DNA from: Lysinibacillus agricola
GTDB lineage: Bacteria; Bacillota; Bacilli; Bacillales_A; Planococcaceae
Reading direction: 5' to 3'
NCBI RefSeq assembly: GCF_016638705.1
Contig: NZ_CP067341.1
Span: forward strand, 5,087,501-5,151,500
DNA: 64,000 bases
Shown: one piece after another, positions 11,481 to 22,530 of the stretch
Layout: each line of letters starts with the position of its first letter
How positions within the stretch are numbered: the stretch's first letter is position 1
Translations under genes and position numbers: made by a program
Notes under the pieces: generated by a model
What the model saw: only the letters and a program-made list of their open reading frames with translations
Databases searched by the model: none
What the model was told of the DNA's origin: nothing

Positions 11481-12134
11481 TTATTTGCCTCCTTCCACAG
11501 ATTTCTTCGTAGGAAGAACTTCACCACGGTAGATCCATACTTTAACGCCTAATTTACCGTAAGTAGTGTCAGCTTCTGCGTGTGCATAGTCGATGTCAGC
11601 ACGTAGAGTATGAAGTGGAACAGTTCCTTCACTATAGTGTTCAGCACGCGCGATATCAGCGCCACCTAAACGACCAGATACTTGTGTTTTAATTCCTTTT
11701 GCACCAGCACGGATTGTGCGTTGGATCGCTTGCTTTTGCGCACGACGGAATGATACACGATTTTCTAATTGACGAGCGATATTTTCAGCTACTAGACGAG
11801 CGTCAAGATCAGCACGTTTGATTTCGATAATGTTGATGTGTACACGTTTACCAGTTAAGTTGCTAAGGTATTTACGAAGATTTTCAACTTCAGTACCACC
11901 TTTACCGATTACCATACCTGGTTTCGCAGTGTGAATTGTAATGTTTACACGGTTTGCAGCGCGTTCGATTTCAATTTTAGAAACAGAAGCGTCTTTAAGA
12001 GCCGTTTCAATATATTTACGCACTTTGATGTCTTCGTGAAGTAGAGTTGCATAGTCTTTTTCAGCGTACCATTTTGACTCCCAGTCACGAATAATACCAA
12101 CGCGCAGTCCTATTGGATGTACTTTTTGACCCAC
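11481..12134 (-). CDS. rpsC: 30S ribosomal protein S3
   Basis: S3, 217 residues, at the mRNA entry channel where it contributes helicase activity. The N-terminal KH domain shows [18 protein letters not shown], followed by the C-terminal S3 domain ([20 protein letters not shown]). [20 protein letters not shown] is the classic start. It lies 3 nt after rplV. Confidence 0.98.
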   Translation of the reverse strand: MGQKVHPIGLRVGIIRDWESKWYAEKDYATLLHEDIKVRKYIETALKDASVSKIEIERAANRVNITIHTAKPGMVIGKGGTEVENLRKYLSNLTGKRVHINIIEIKRADLDARLVAENIARQLENRVSFRRAQKQAIQRTIRAGAKGIKTQVSGRLGGADIARAEHYSEGTVPLHTLRADIDYAHAEADTTYGKLGVKVWIYRGEVLPTKKSVEGGK

Positions 12135-12137
12135 GGA

Positions 12138-12482
12138 TTAGCCCTCCTTCTTCTCAGATACCACTAGTGTAATGTGGCTTGTGCGTTTGTTAATTGCGCT
12201 TGCACGTCCTTGTGCACGTGGACGGAAACGTTTTAATGTTGGACCTTCATCAACGAAAACTTCAGAAACTACTAAAGAGTTGATGTCAAGATCGTAGTTG
12301 TGTTCAGCGTTAGCAACTGCAGATTTTAATACTTTTTCAACGACTGGAGACGCCGCTTTTGGAGTATGACGTAAAATTGCAACTGCCTCACCAACTTGCT
12401 TGCCTCGAATTAAGTCTACTACTAGACGTACTTTACGAGGAGCAATGCGAACTGTACGAGCGATAGCTTTAGCTTGTGTCAT
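12138..12482 (-). CDS. rplV: 50S ribosomal protein L22
   Basis: L22, 114 residues, whose beta-hairpin lines the exit tunnel. The tip region ([19 protein letters not shown]) is intact, without the deletions or insertions linked elsewhere to macrolide resistance. It is 22 nt after rpsS. Confidence 0.98.
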   Translation of the reverse strand: MTQAKAIARTVRIAPRKVRLVVDLIRGKQVGEAVAILRHTPKAASPVVEKVLKSAVANAEHNYDLDINSLVVSEVFVDEGPTLKRFRPRAQGRASAINKRTSHITLVVSEKKEG

Positions 12483-12504
12483 TAGGATTTACCTCCTCTC
12501 AAAA

Positions 12505-12783
12505 TTAGCGTCTTGTTTTCTTGTCGTCTGCACCGTGACCTTTGTAAGTACGTGTCGGTGCGAACTCACCAAGTTTATGGCCTACCATATCTTCTGTTAC
12601 GTATACAGGAACATGTTTACGTCCATCATATACAGCAATTGTTAGTCCGATGAAGTTCGGGAAAATTGTAGAACGGCGTGACCAAGTTTTGATAACTTGT
12701 TTTTTCTCAGAAGCCTCTTGTGCTTCCACTTTTTTCATTAAGTGACCATCAACAAAAGGTCCTTTTTTCAAGCTGCGACCCAT
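12505..12783 (-). CDS. rpsS: 30S ribosomal protein S19
   Basis: S19, 92 residues, in the 30S head forming bridge B1a with S13. [20 protein letters not shown] and the [16 protein letters not shown] end are invariant features. The 60-nt gap to rplB contains a short hairpin (ACGGTTCT/AGAGCCGT on the minus strand). Confidence 0.98.
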   Translation of the reverse strand: MGRSLKKGPFVDGHLMKKVEAQEASEKKQVIKTWSRRSTIFPNFIGLTIAVYDGRKHVPVYVTEDMVGHKLGEFAPTRTYKGHGADDKKTRR

Positions 12784-12843
12784 GTAGGAACCTCCCTCTG
12801 TGATTCCACCACGGCTCTCACATAGAACCGTAGTTTAACCACT

Positions 12844-13674
12844 CTATTTTTTACGACTACGGATGATGAATTTATCCGATTTGTTTTTCTTCTTGCGAGT
12901 TTTGTAACCAAGTGCTGGTTTACCCCAAGGAGTCATTGGTGATTTACGTCCGATTGGAGAACGTCCTTCACCACCACCGTGTGGGTGATCGTTAGGGTTC
13001 ATTACAGAACCACGTACTTCTGGGCGTTTACCTAACCAACGGCTACGACCTGCTTTACCGATGTGTACAAGTTCGTGTTGTTCGTTACCAACTTGACCGA
13101 TTGTAGCGCGGCAAGTAGCTAATACTAAACGTACTTCACCAGATTGTAGACGAACGATTACGTATTTATCTTCACGACCAAGTACTTGTGCAGAAGTACC
13201 AGCAGAACGTACTAATTGTCCACCTTTACCAGGTTTTAACTCGATGTTATGGATTGTAGTACCCATTGGAATGTTTGCTAATGGTAATGCGTTACCTACT
13301 TTAATATCAGCATCCGGACCAGATACGATTGTTTGACCAACCTCTAGACCTTTTGGTGCTAAGATGTAGCTTTTTGCTCCATCAGCGTAGTTGATTAATG
13401 CGATATTCGCAGAACGGTTTGGATCATATTCAATAGTAGCAACTTTTGCCGGAATGCCATCTTTAACACGTTTGAAATCGATAACACGGTATTGCTTCTT
13501 ATGACCACCACCATGATGACGAACAGTGATTTTACCTTGGTTGTTACGACCAGCTTTGCGTTTAGTTGGTTCAAGCAATGATTTCTCAGGCTTGTTAGTT
13601 GTAATTTCCGCAAAGTCTAAAGACGTCATATTACGACGACCATTAGAGGTAGGTTTATACTTTTTAATCGCCAT
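12844..13674 (-). CDS. rplB: 50S ribosomal protein L2
   Basis: L2, 276 residues, essential for subunit association and peptidyl-transferase centre structure. The core [20 protein letters not shown] and the C-terminal [18 protein letters not shown] loop, including the conserved His near the peptidyl-transferase centre, are present. It lies 48 nt after rplW in the S10 operon. Confidence 0.99.
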   Translation of the reverse strand: MAIKKYKPTSNGRRNMTSLDFAEITTNKPEKSLLEPTKRKAGRNNQGKITVRHHGGGHKKQYRVIDFKRVKDGIPAKVATIEYDPNRSANIALINYADGAKSYILAPKGLEVGQTIVSGPDADIKVGNALPLANIPMGTTIHNIELKPGKGGQLVRSAGTSAQVLGREDKYVIVRLQSGEVRLVLATCRATIGQVGNEQHELVHIGKAGRSRWLGKRPEVRGSVMNPNDHPHGGGEGRSPIGRKSPMTPWGKPALGYKTRKKKNKSDKFIIRSRKK

Positions 13675-13722
13675 TGTGTTTTCCCTCCTTCTTGAGTGTT
13701 CAAATCATAAATCCATCAAGGA

Positions 13723-14007
13723 TTACATTTCGAATAATTCAATTTCTTTGCTGTCAGCAGTTAATTTAACAATCGCTTTACGACGTTTGTTAGTGTAACC
13801 ACCGTAACGGCCAACGCGTTTGAATTTACCTTTGTAGTTAAGAACGTTTACTTTCTCAACTGTTACACCAAAGATTTCTTCTACAGCGTCTTTTACTTGA
13901 GTTTTGTTAGCGCGAGTGTCTACTTCGAAAGTATACTTTTTCTCTGCCATAAGTTCTGAAGAACGCTCAGTAATGACTGGACGTTTTAAAATATCACGTG
14001 CTTCCAT
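13723..14007 (-). CDS. rplW: 50S ribosomal protein L23
   Basis: L23, 94 residues, at the tunnel exit where trigger factor, SRP and SecYEG dock. [19 protein letters not shown] and [17 protein letters not shown] are typical. Its ATG shares one base with the rplD stop, implying coupling. Confidence 0.98.
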   Translation of the reverse strand: MEARDILKRPVITERSSELMAEKKYTFEVDTRANKTQVKDAVEEIFGVTVEKVNVLNYKGKFKRVGRYGGYTNKRRKAIVKLTADSKEIELFEM

Positions 14008-14630
14008 TATCCAAGCACCTCCTCAACTTTTTCTACTGCAGATTTTGTGAATACAACTTTATCATGACCTAATAGATCAAGAACGTTGATTCCGTTTGCA
14101 GTTAAAACTGTTACGCCAGGGATGTTACGAGCAGATAATGCTACGTTTTCATCTAGGTCAGCAGTTACGAATAAAGATTTTTTCTCTATAGAAAGATCTT
14201 TAAGGATTTTTGTAAATTCTTTTGTTTTTGGTGCTGCTAGTGTAAGAGCATCAAGAACTAAGAAGTTTTGTTCTACTACTTTAGCTGATAAAGCAGATTT
14301 AAGAGCTAAGCGACGAACTTTTTTAGGTAACTTGTAAGAGTAGCTACGTGGAGTTGGACCGAATACAATACCACCACCGCGCCATTGTGGAGAACGGATA
14401 GAACCTTGACGAGCACGACCAGTTCCTTTCTGACGCCATGGTTTACGACCACCACCAGCTACCTCAGAACGGTTTTTAACCTTGTGATTACCTTGACGAA
14501 GAGAAGCGCGTTGTGCTACTACAGCGTCGAATAATACTGCTTCATTTGGTTCAATTCCGAAAATCGCATCGTTTAACTCGATTTCACCAACTGAAGCTCC
14601 TGTTTGACTAAGTACAGATACTTTTGTCAT
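14007..14630 (-). CDS. rplD: 50S ribosomal protein L4
   Basis: L4, 207 residues. A globular domain and a long loop reach the exit tunnel ([18 protein letters not shown], intact). L4 is the autoregulator of the S10 operon in E. coli, and the rpsJ leader here carries a hairpin that could be a target, which is not demonstrated. It follows rplC by 26 nt. Confidence 0.98.
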   Translation of the reverse strand: MTKVSVLSQTGASVGEIELNDAIFGIEPNEAVLFDAVVAQRASLRQGNHKVKNRSEVAGGGRKPWRQKGTGRARQGSIRSPQWRGGGIVFGPTPRSYSYKLPKKVRRLALKSALSAKVVEQNFLVLDALTLAAPKTKEFTKILKDLSIEKKSLFVTADLDENVALSARNIPGVTVLTANGINVLDLLGHDKVVFTKSAVEKVEEVLG

Positions 14631-14656
14631 TCCTGTTTCCTCCTTTCCTCAGGTGA

Positions 14657-15286
14657 TTACTTAGCTTTAATTGCAGTTTTAACTGTAACTAGAGCTTTTT
14701 TAGAACCAGGAACATTACCTTTAACAAGTAGTAAGTTACGTTCCGCATCAACTTTCACGATTTCTAAGTTTTGGATTGTAACTACAGTGCCACCCATTTG
14801 ACCAGGTAATTTCTTTTGTTTGAATACGCGGTTCGGAGCAACTGGACCCATTGAACCAGGACGACGGTGGTAACGAGAACCGTGGGCCATAGGACCACGA
14901 GATTGTCCGTGGCGTTTGATAACACCTTGGAAACCTTTACCTTTAGTAACACCTGTTACATCAATTACATCGCCTTCTGCGAAAATTTCTACTTTGACTT
15001 CTTGACCAACTTCGTATTCTTCCACGTTCACGTTGCGGAATTCACGAATGAAGCGCTTAGGAGCAGTGTTCGCTTTTGCTACGTGACCTTGTTCTGGTTT
15101 GTTAGAAAGCTTAACGCGCTTGTCTTCAAAACCAACTTGGATAGCTTCGTAGCCATCTGTATCAACAGTTTTCTTTTGAAGAACTACGTTTGGAGTAGCT
15201 TCGATAACTGTTACCGGGATTAAATCGCCGTTTTCAGCGAAAACTTGTGTCATACCAATTTTTCTACCTAAGATTCCTTTAGCCAT
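14657..15286 (-). CDS. rplC: 50S ribosomal protein L3
   Basis: L3, 209 residues, an early assembly protein whose extension approaches the peptidyl-transferase centre. [20 protein letters not shown] and [18 protein letters not shown] are diagnostic. Second gene of the S10 operon, 43 nt after rpsJ, with an AGGAGGTGTGAC ribosome-binding site. Confidence 0.99.
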   Translation of the reverse strand: MAKGILGRKIGMTQVFAENGDLIPVTVIEATPNVVLQKKTVDTDGYEAIQVGFEDKRVKLSNKPEQGHVAKANTAPKRFIREFRNVNVEEYEVGQEVKVEIFAEGDVIDVTGVTKGKGFQGVIKRHGQSRGPMAHGSRYHRRPGSMGPVAPNRVFKQKKLPGQMGGTVVTIQNLEIVKVDAERNLLLVKGNVPGSKKALVTVKTAIKAK

Positions 15287-15329
15287 TTGTCACACCTCCT
15301 GTAAGTTTTAAAAAGTTATATTTTTACCA

Positions 15330-15761
<432 letters not shown>

Positions 15762-15766
15762 TCAAC

Positions 15767-15795
15767 ATTATATACAATAAAAAAAGAATAAGCAA
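15767..15795 (-). promoter_or_regulatory. S10 operon promoter
   Basis: On the minus strand: TTGCTT (15790-15795), 17-nt T-rich spacer, perfect TATAAT (15767-15772). It is the obvious promoter of the 14-kb ribosomal supercluster. Confidence 0.85.
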
Positions 15796-15962
15796 GTCTT
15801 TTCGCTAAATTCTTTTAAATGTTGCTGATATTCTTGCTACTAATATTTCTCGCTTATTTAAGCCGTTTACTAGTATATAAAATTTCCATGCACATTGCAA
15901 CACATAAGGCTGTTATATCAACGTTTTCGAACATTTCTAACAATTAATCAATACCATTATGT

Positions 15963-15993
15963 AAAAAAGCAGTCTCTAATAGTAGAAACTGCT
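15963..15993 (-). terminator. Terminator of the YuiF-like gene
   Basis: Minus-strand stem AGCAGT(T/C)TCTA paired with TAGA(G)ACTGCT, a 4-nt loop and six T. It lies about 190 nt beyond the stop, after the family A repeat, and isolates the accessory block from the S10 promoter. Confidence 0.85.
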
Positions 15994-16080
15994 CTTTCAA
16001 TAACTTTATCCCGCGTCAACTGCCCGTAAAAGTCCGATGGTGTAAACTAATAGTCAGTAGGGATGAAGAAAATCCCCTCT

Positions 16081-16180
16081 GAATCAATTATGCCTCGGCC
16101 TAATTGCGTTTGGAATCGGCTTTGTGCTTGCATAAAGAATTCCTTTCCGATTCCGTGACATCCGTCGGAGGCTTTAACTT
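16081..16180 (-). repeat. Interspersed repeat, family A, copy 2
   Basis: About 100 bp, nearly identical to 1219-1319 and in the same orientation relative to the upstream gene, abutting its stop codon. Here the internal stem GGAATCGG/CCGATTCC is complete. It looks like a small non-coding structured repeat inserted at gene 3' ends. Confidence 0.75.
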
Positions 16181-17496
16181 TATAAGAAGAACACACATGC
16201 AACCCAACCAAATATAATAAGTGGGATGTTAATAAAAATAAACGTTGGCACACACGTATCCCAAATATGATTATGCTGTCCATCTACATTTAAACCTGCA
16301 GTTGGTCCTAAAGTAGAGTCAGAAGCAGGAGAGCCTGCATCGCCTAAAGCACCTGCTGTACCAATCAGACAAATAATCGCCAGAGGGCTCATTCCCAATC
16401 CTTGTGCAAGGGGAACGAATAAGGTTGCAATTATTGGCACTGTTGCGAAGGATGAACCGATCCCCATCGTTACAATTAAACCAATGACCAGCATAACAAA
16501 TACCGCTAAGCTCGTATTGCCTTTAAATACTGTAAGGGCGTCTGTAATTAAGCTATTAATATGACCTGTGGCATTAATAACAGATGCAAACCCATTTGCA
16601 GCGATCATAACAAAGCCAATAAAGGCCATCATTTTCATTCCCTCAGAAAGAATCTCATCTGCCTCTTTCCATTTAAGTGCGCCTGTAAAATACATAATCA
16701 TAATCCCTGCAAAAGCACCTACAATCATCGAATCAGTATAAAGTTGTGCACATAGAGAGACAATTAAAGCCACAGCCGTAGAAAAAATAACAAACTTACT
16801 GACATTTACATTTAAAGACTCTGTCTCAACATCATTATTTTGATATTGTCGAGGCTTTCGATAAACGAAAAATGCTACACCTAACCCAATTAACATCCCA
16901 AGAGCAGGTATAGCCATCGCTACTGGTACATCACGTGAAGATGCCTCCATACCAGCCTGAGACACTTGGGTAGAAACGATATCTTGGAAAATAGCTCCGA
17001 AGCCGGCAGGTACGAAACTATATGTCCCTATTAAACCGACAGCGATTAATGTTGCAATAATTCGGCGGTCAACCTCTAGCATATTTAAAATCTTTAAGAT
17101 CGGAGGTATCAATAATGGAATAAAGGCTATATGAATTGGAATTAAGTTTTGTGAGAAAATAGACATCATAAAGATCAGTAAGAAGATTAAGATCTTTACC
17201 AAACCTTGTCGATTACTTTTACCGTTTTTATTTAATATTTTTAAAATCCCTGCAATCATTAATTCAGGAATTCCTGTTTTTGAAATGGCAATAGCGAAAC
17301 CACCAAGCAATCCATAACTTAAAGCAATCGTTGCGCCTGCTCCTAATCCTTCTGTAAATGATTGTACAGTTGCCTCAATACCCATGCCGCTTGTTAGACC
17401 TCCTGCAAAGGCCCCTAATACAAGAGAAAGAACAACATTGATACGGAGCAAGCTTAATATTAACATGACAGCTACTGCCACAATTACTGCGTTCAT
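16180..17496 (-). CDS. YuiF-like Na+/H+ antiporter-family transporter
   Basis: Integral membrane protein of 438 residues with about 11-12 hydrophobic helices and a short basic cytosolic loop (YRKPRQYQNND, near residues 215-225). It resembles B. subtilis YuiF and the NhaC/Na_H_antiporter superfamily, with glycine-rich segments GTYSFVPAGFGAI and GTAGALGDAGSPASDSTLGP. YuiF relatives are annotated as amino-acid (histidine-type) transporters, but the substrate cannot be set from sequence. Monocistronic, with its own promoter (TTGACT/TAAAGT) and terminator. It lies between the Bce module and rpsJ, a position not shared with B. subtilis. Confidence 0.8.
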   Translation of the reverse strand: MNAVIVAVAVMLILSLLRINVVLSLVLGAFAGGLTSGMGIEATVQSFTEGLGAGATIALSYGLLGGFAIAISKTGIPELMIAGILKILNKNGKSNRQGLVKILIFLLIFMMSIFSQNLIPIHIAFIPLLIPPILKILNMLEVDRRIIATLIAVGLIGTYSFVPAGFGAIFQDIVSTQVSQAGMEASSRDVPVAMAIPALGMLIGLGVAFFVYRKPRQYQNNDVETESLNVNVSKFVIFSTAVALIVSLCAQLYTDSMIVGAFAGIMIMYFTGALKWKEADEILSEGMKMMAFIGFVMIAANGFASVINATGHINSLITDALTVFKGNTSLAVFVMLVIGLIVTMGIGSSFATVPIIATLFVPLAQGLGMSPLAIICLIGTAGALGDAGSPASDSTLGPTAGLNVDGQHNHIWDTCVPTFIFINIPLIIFGWVACVFFL

Positions 17497-17538
17497 TTCA
17501 ACACTTCACTTTCGTACACTAGATTACTAACACATTAA

Positions 17539-17567
17539 ACTTTAATTGTCTAATAATTGAAAGTCAA
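17539..17567 (-). promoter_or_regulatory. Promoter of the YuiF-like gene
   Basis: Minus strand: TTGACT (17562-17567), 17-nt spacer, TAAAGT (17539-17544), ending about 40 nt before the ATG. No T-box or other leader element is evident. Confidence 0.65.
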
Positions 17568-17611
17568 GATGTTTTTATATCCCTATAATATCTTTCCAAA
17601 TTATCACGACG

Positions 17612-17650
17612 CAAAAAAACAGTATGATCTTAAATAATCATACTGTTTTT
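17612..17650 (-). terminator. Terminator of the Bce-type transporter operon
   Basis: Perfect 10-bp stem (17619-17628 with 17637-17646, ACAGTATGAT/ATCATACTGT) followed on the minus strand by seven T. It lies 25-60 nt after the permease stop. Confidence 0.88.
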
Positions 17651-17672
17651 CGAGTTTCTACCTATTTATTTG

Positions 17673-19631
17673 TTATAACGATTCGCGAATGACTTTTTTA
17701 TAATAACCAACAGAAAGTACAGCGAAGATAGCATATAACGCTATATAGCAGCTCATAGCAATCCATAATGGTGTGGTTAACTCTGAACCGAATAAAAACC
17801 ATCCCGACTTAACAGCAAAGTAACTATGGAGCAGCCCAATTATTAATGGAACACCAAAATTAAAGGCTTGTTTCATATATATACCTTTCATAATATCTTT
17901 TTCAGCGAAGCCAATTTTTCTTAATATCGTATACGAGCCTCGCTCCTCTTCAGCCTCAGACATTTGCTTAAAGTATAAAATACTACCGGTTGTCATTAAA
18001 AATGCTAAACCTAAAAATGCTGCGGTAAATATTATAATTCCTAATAATTCAATATTCCCCTTACGCTCTTCTTCATAGGATTGTATAAAGTTTTCGCCAT
18101 TTGATTGCATATATAATTTCTCTGCTAGAGCTAAATCACTTTTATTCTTTAGATTTATAGTAGTTTGATTTTGCCACATATCAGGTACATCATGAGCAGC
18201 TAATTTTTCAAACAGTGCATCTGGAACTATGAAAATTGGCCCCCCAGGCCCAGAAGTAACAGTACCACTTATAATACTTTCATGTCGAACTTCTTTAACA
18301 TGAAGCATTTCTTCCTTAGTCCCCTCTGGACCTCTTGGTGTGACAACTACATCACGACCCTTTTCAAGCGGAAACATCTCTGCCATATAACCACCATAGT
18401 TTGTTAATATAACATCATTATCCGAAACGGAAGCTTCAGGAACTAATTGTTGATAATCAGAAAGTGGAATTATATAAATGATTCCATCTAAACCAAAAAG
18501 GGGATTATCCTCATTTTGTTGACTTTCAGATAATAATTGTGTAAACGAAGCTGAAACACTCTGTAATCGGTAATCTCTTTTATCAAAAGCAATATTATTT
18601 TCTTCCAGCTTCTTTAAAAACTCCTGGCCCTTATCTTCAAGTAATACATAATCTCCAGGTACTTGACTATATGCCGACGATTCTGATGAATAATACGATA
18701 TATATGCTAATGTTGTAAACCCAAGTGAAACACCCGTTAAAACTGTTATAAGCGTTAAGGATTTCGCATTTCCTTTCATACGATGCATAATCGGTGTTAA
18801 TGCTAATACATCACGGGCAGTTAGATGTCCATTTTTCTTAAGACGAATTGAATTCATAATAAATGCTACAGAAAAACGGAAAACAAGGAACGTTCCGCCA
18901 ATGGTAGTTGCTAAAATAATAATCATATTAAGCATTAAATTACCCTTAGAGTTAATATCGAAAAGCTTAGTTGATGCATAGTAGCCATATGCAATAAATA
19001 CAAGTCCCAAAAAACCAACAACCATTTGTAATGGACTGAAACGTTTTACGCGCTCATCGGCTTGCTTGGAAGCACTAAATAATGATAGTAATGATACGCG
19101 GTAAATCATCCAAGCCATTTGCACAAGTACAATGACTAGTAGAATGGCAAACACTACGATAGATTGCTGTAATGCCTCTGTACTAAATGTCATCGTCACA
19201 AGTGCCTCTTTTTCGAGTACCCGCAGTAAAATCATTGCAAATAAGCGCGAACTAAAGAACCCTGCAAGCATACCCAAAACGATTGCTCCTACAAATAAGA
19301 GGATACTTTCTATTGCTAATAAGCGTACGATAAGCCCCTTTGTCATTCCTATTAGCTGATACAAGCCTATTTCCTTACTACGACGCTTCATAAATAGATG
19401 GTTGGCATATAGGACGAAAAACAAGACAATAAAGTACAGCATATATGTTGCCGCAGCAAAACCTGCTTTGGCCGTACCGCTCTGGTCTACTGTATCGAGC
19501 ACTTCAGCATTATTTTGCAATGTCACAAAAGAAAAATATAAAGTAACACTAAAAATAAGTGCGAAAAAATATAAATAATAATGCCTCATATTTTTCTTCA
19601 TGCTGCGTAACACGAGCTTACTAAGACTCAT
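17673..19631 (-). CDS. BceB-type peptide-antibiotic ABC transporter permease
   Basis: Permease of 652 residues in the bacitracin-sensing/detoxification family (BceB, PsdB, YxdM). It has ten predicted membrane helices in a 1-3-1-... arrangement: TM1 near 20-40, three helices between about 55 and 165, more near 190-320. A large extracellular domain (about 325-530) is characteristic of antibiotic sensing and target protection, and two helices follow after an FtsX-like segment ([20 protein letters not shown]). It partners the ATPase directly upstream with an 11-nt overlap. The ATG at 19629-19631 follows AGGCGGTGA, and a GTG nine nt earlier is an alternative. Target peptide unknown. Confidence 0.88.
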   Translation of the reverse strand: MSLSKLVLRSMKKNMRHYYLYFFALIFSVTLYFSFVTLQNNAEVLDTVDQSGTAKAGFAAATYMLYFIVLFFVLYANHLFMKRRSKEIGLYQLIGMTKGLIVRLLAIESILLFVGAIVLGMLAGFFSSRLFAMILLRVLEKEALVTMTFSTEALQQSIVVFAILLVIVLVQMAWMIYRVSLLSLFSASKQADERVKRFSPLQMVVGFLGLVFIAYGYYASTKLFDINSKGNLMLNMIIILATTIGGTFLVFRFSVAFIMNSIRLKKNGHLTARDVLALTPIMHRMKGNAKSLTLITVLTGVSLGFTTLAYISYYSSESSAYSQVPGDYVLLEDKGQEFLKKLEENNIAFDKRDYRLQSVSASFTQLLSESQQNEDNPLFGLDGIIYIIPLSDYQQLVPEASVSDNDVILTNYGGYMAEMFPLEKGRDVVVTPRGPEGTKEEMLHVKEVRHESIISGTVTSGPGGPIFIVPDALFEKLAAHDVPDMWQNQTTINLKNKSDLALAEKLYMQSNGENFIQSYEEERKGNIELLGIIIFTAAFLGLAFLMTTGSILYFKQMSEAEEERGSYTILRKIGFAEKDIMKGIYMKQAFNFGVPLIIGLLHSYFAVKSGWFLFGSELTTPLWIAMSCYIALYAIFAVLSVGYYKKVIRESL

Positions 19632-20382
19632 AGCCGTCACCGCCTAGCACACTTTGCGTATGCATGATTTCTTGAAAAAATGCCTGTCTCGTTTTATCTC
19701 CTTTATATAGCTCACTATAAATGAGTCCGTCCTTCAAAAATAAAACACGTGTACAAAAACTCGCTGCTACCGCATCGTGCGTAACCATCATAATCGTTGC
19801 TTTCTTTGATTCATTAATACTTTGTAGATTTTTTAAAAGTGCTGTGGCTGATTTTGAGTCAAGTGCACCTGTAGGTTCATCGGCAAATACAAGTGAAGGA
19901 TTTGTAATTAGTGCCCGAGCCGCCGATGTACGTTGCTTTTGACCACCTGATATTTCGTTAGGGTATTTATTTAAAATCTCGGCAATACCTAATAAATGTG
20001 TAAGCTCCTTTACACGACTCTCTGCAACAGCCATTGGTAGCTTACCAATGGCTAATGGTAATAGAATATTTTCTTTCACTGTCAATGTATCCAATAAATT
20101 ATAGTCCTGAAATATAAATCCTAATTGCTCGCGACGGAAATTAGCCAGCGCCTTCTCCTTCATACCACGTAAGTTTTGACCATTTATTTCAATAACACCT
20201 TCTGTTGCAAAGTCAATCGAACACAAAACGTTTAAGAGTGTTGTTTTCCCAGAGCCTGAAGGTCCCATGATGCCAACAAATTCACCTTTATTCACTTCTA
20301 CATCAATACCCTTTAAAACCTCTTGGGCTGTTGATTTTTTACCATATACTTTTTTTACTTTACGACCAATTAAAACTGCCAC
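19621..20382 (-). CDS. BceA-type ABC transporter ATP-binding protein
   Basis: ATPase of 253 residues driving the downstream permease. Seen in order: Walker [12 protein letters not shown] near residue 45, [10 protein letters not shown]-loop, signature EISGGQKQR, Walker [14 protein letters not shown], and switch His in [10 protein letters not shown]. Start taken as GTG at 20380-20382 ([14 protein letters not shown]) because AGAAAGGGG lies 9 nt upstream. A TTG start 27 nt earlier would place that ribosome-binding site inside the gene. Family members form sensory complexes with the adjacent histidine kinase. Confidence 0.9.
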   Translation of the reverse strand: MAVLIGRKVKKVYGKKSTAQEVLKGIDVEVNKGEFVGIMGPSGSGKTTLLNVLCSIDFATEGVIEINGQNLRGMKEKALANFRREQLGFIFQDYNLLDTLTVKENILLPLAIGKLPMAVAESRVKELTHLLGIAEILNKYPNEISGGQKQRTSAARALITNPSLVFADEPTGALDSKSATALLKNLQSINESKKATIMMVTHDAVAASFCTRVLFLKDGLIYSELYKGDKTRQAFFQEIMHTQSVLGGDGYES

Positions 20383-20455
20383 TTGTAAACGCCCCTTTCT
20401 ATAGTTCAAGTGTACCCTGCCTTCTTCGCCAATTCGTGCGTTTTACATGACAATA

Positions 20456-20487
20456 TAAAAAGGTAGGTGACAATTTCGTCATCTACC
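20456..20487 (-). terminator. Terminator overlapping the bceS-like stop codon
   Basis: Minus-strand stem GGTAG(A)TGAC paired with GTCA(C)CTACC, 6-nt loop, then TTTTTATA. The stem includes the kinase stop codon, so it separates the regulatory genes from the transporter genes, consistent with separate inducible transcription of the ABC pair. Confidence 0.75.
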
Positions 20488-21495
20488 TGTTAGTTTGACA
20501 TATTCATTTTGTAATGGAAAACGTAATGTAAATATTGAGCCTTCGCCAACACTTGATTGGACAGTAATACGGATGCCAATTTTCTGCGCCACATTATGTG
20601 CTAAGTATAGACCCATACCTGTTGATTGTGCAGATTCTCTTCCGGCTGTCCCAGTATACGACTTCTGAAAAATTCGAGGTAGATCCTCTCTACGAATACC
20701 AATGCCTGCATCTTTTATATGTAGTAGTGTCGCTCCAGTTACATCTACTTCCGTAAATATTAATACTTCTGAATTTGCAGGACTATATTTAATCGCATTG
20801 GATAGAATTTGTCGAACGATAAAGGCTAACCATTTACTATCCGTCGTCACATTCTCAGTTAACTCATCAACATCAAAACCAATGCCTTTTTCAATACACC
20901 ATGCCTGCATAGCTCTTATTTCTTTATAGACAACGGTTCTTAGCTCAATATCCATCATATAATTATCTTTTTCAATAGACACAAAACGCGTTTGATGTAG
21001 CTGCTGATCAACCAATAAATGCAGTCTAAGCCACTCAGTCTCTAATTTACGACGTAGAGCTAAATCCTCTACATGATCCAGCATCAAGTTAATTGATGTT
21101 AAAGGTGCCTTTACTTCATGAACCCATGCTAGGAGCTCATCTGAATACTCCTGTAGCTGTACCTTTACTTGATTTAATTCTGTATTCTTATCATAAATAA
21201 CATCTTCAATTTTCGTAAGGTATGCCGTTTGAAAAGGTGATATAGCCAAATTTTTGCTATGTACATCATCAAGTTGGCTTTCTACATTTCCCAGGAAATC
21301 TCTTAGCTGCCTTACTTCAACTACATATCGCCAAATAAGAAAGACCATAAAACTAATCAACACGCTAATATTCATATACCAAATAGATATTCCCTCTAAT
21401 CCAGCGTCTAAAGAAAATAAAACATTGATCATCACGATGATAAAAGCAAAAAAGCCTATCCATGCGAGGCGTTCTCTTAAAAATAAAATGAGCAT
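20479..21495 (-). CDS. BceS-type intramembrane-sensing histidine kinase
   Basis: Histidine kinase of 338 residues. Two N-terminal helices (about 8-28 and 35-57) flank a very short outside loop, the hallmark of intramembrane-sensing kinases that depend on their ABC transporter for signal. DHp motif WVHEVKAPLTSI supplies the phospho-His. Catalytic boxes are N (NAIKYSPANSEV), G1 (DAGIGIRREDLP), F (IFQKSYTG) and G2 (STGMGLYLAHNVAQ). ATG at 21493-21495 or TTG six nt earlier could be the start, the latter with AAGGGA at 5 nt. It lies immediately after the response regulator. Confidence 0.9.
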   Translation of the reverse strand: MLILFLRERLAWIGFFAFIIVMINVLFSLDAGLEGISIWYMNISVLISFMVFLIWRYVVEVRQLRDFLGNVESQLDDVHSKNLAISPFQTAYLTKIEDVIYDKNTELNQVKVQLQEYSDELLAWVHEVKAPLTSINLMLDHVEDLALRRKLETEWLRLHLLVDQQLHQTRFVSIEKDNYMMDIELRTVVYKEIRAMQAWCIEKGIGFDVDELTENVTTDSKWLAFIVRQILSNAIKYSPANSEVLIFTEVDVTGATLLHIKDAGIGIRREDLPRIFQKSYTGTAGRESAQSTGMGLYLAHNVAQKIGIRITVQSSVGEGSIFTLRFPLQNEYVKLTGR

Positions 21496-21501
21496 TGTCA
21501 A

Positions 21502-22191
21502 TCACGTCCCTTGTGTTACAGCCATATAACCAAGTCCCTTTTTAGTTAAAATCACTTCTTGTAAACCTATATCCTCAAGCTTAGTACGTAATCGATTAAC
21601 ATTTACCGACAATGTATTATCATTGACAAAGCGTTCATCGTCCCATAACTTTCTCATCAAATCATCTCTAGATACAATTTGATCGGCTTTCTCTACTAAA
21701 ATACGTAAAATAAAGAGTTCATTTTTAGTTAATGAAGCAAGCTTACCCTCATACATAATCTCACTGCGTGCATAGTCAATAACTGCACCATTAAATCGTG
21801 TGACATCCATTGATTCTTCTACATAATCATATGTCCGACGTAAAATAGCTTGTACCTTTGCAAGTAATACCTCCATATGGAAAGGTTTTTGTACAAAATC
21901 ATCTGCGCCCATTTGCATTGCCATGACCATATCCATTGGGTGGTCCCGTGAAGATAGAAAGAGAATTGGCACCTTTGAGATATGACGAATTTCACGACAC
22001 CAATGAAAGCCATCATAAGCAGGTAGCTGAATGTCAATCAATACAAGCTGTGGCTTTTGTTCAATAAAATCATCCATCACTTTTTGAAAATCTTTAGGAC
22101 CCACAACCTGAAGCGACCATTGTGCAAAACGTGTCTGAATCATTTCGAAGATTGATGGATCATCTTCTATCAACAATATTTTCATCTCCAC
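21502..22191 (-). CDS. BceR-type response regulator (OmpR/PhoB family)
   Basis: Response regulator of 229 residues: receiver domain (1-115) with acidic pair IEDD, phospho-acceptor Asp in LVLIDIQLPAYDGF, and Lys in VQKPFH, then a C-terminal winged-helix DNA-binding domain (about 130-225; LMRKLWDDERFVNDNTLSV). Start taken as GTG with AAGGAG 9 nt upstream. The first ATG, two codons later, is where similarity begins. With the kinase and ABC pair it forms a peptide-antibiotic sensing and resistance module. Confidence 0.88.
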   Translation of the reverse strand: MEMKILLIEDDPSIFEMIQTRFAQWSLQVVGPKDFQKVMDDFIEQKPQLVLIDIQLPAYDGFHWCREIRHISKVPILFLSSRDHPMDMVMAMQMGADDFVQKPFHMEVLLAKVQAILRRTYDYVEESMDVTRFNGAVIDYARSEIMYEGKLASLTKNELFILRILVEKADQIVSRDDLMRKLWDDERFVNDNTLSVNVNRLRTKLEDIGLQEVILTKKGLGYMAVTQGT

Positions 22192-22254
22192 TTGCAAATT
22201 CTCCTTCCACGAAGTGTTCTTATGTATTAAATAGGCTCATCGTCATAACGTGAG

Positions 22255-22409
22255 GTTGATTTCCGCTCCGGCTGGGCGCTTTGTTGCTGACGCTTCGCTT
22301 TCGCACAGATAAAACATTTGCCGCTGACGCTTCGCTTTCGCGCAGAGCAGAGCTTCCTGGGGGCGTCCGATGAGCCCCAAGGAGTCGCCCAGCCGGAACG
22401 AAAATCAAC
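22255..22409. repeat. Interspersed repeat, family B (short copy)
   Basis: The ends are 24-bp imperfect inverted repeats (22255-22278 and 22386-22409) containing CGCCCAGCCGG. Inside are two copies of a unit with GCTGACGCTTCGCTTTCG (near 22286 and 22323), followed by a segment with CTTCCTGGGGG. The element is inverted relative to the longer copy at 60149-60427. No transposase is present. Confidence 0.75.
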
Positions 22410-22530
22410 TTATATACGGGATACATTTTTAACAAATGTTACCCTAACTTTCTGAAGATAAATATTTAAAAGGTTGGTAGATATTAAAAGGTGTACCATT
22501 CTACACTCTAAATGCTGCACTTGCTTTTAA

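Noticed and set aside
20383..20409. TTG start adding nine residues to the BceA-like ATPase
   Set aside because: The AGAAAGGGG ribosome-binding site lies inside this extension, and similarity begins at the downstream GTG.
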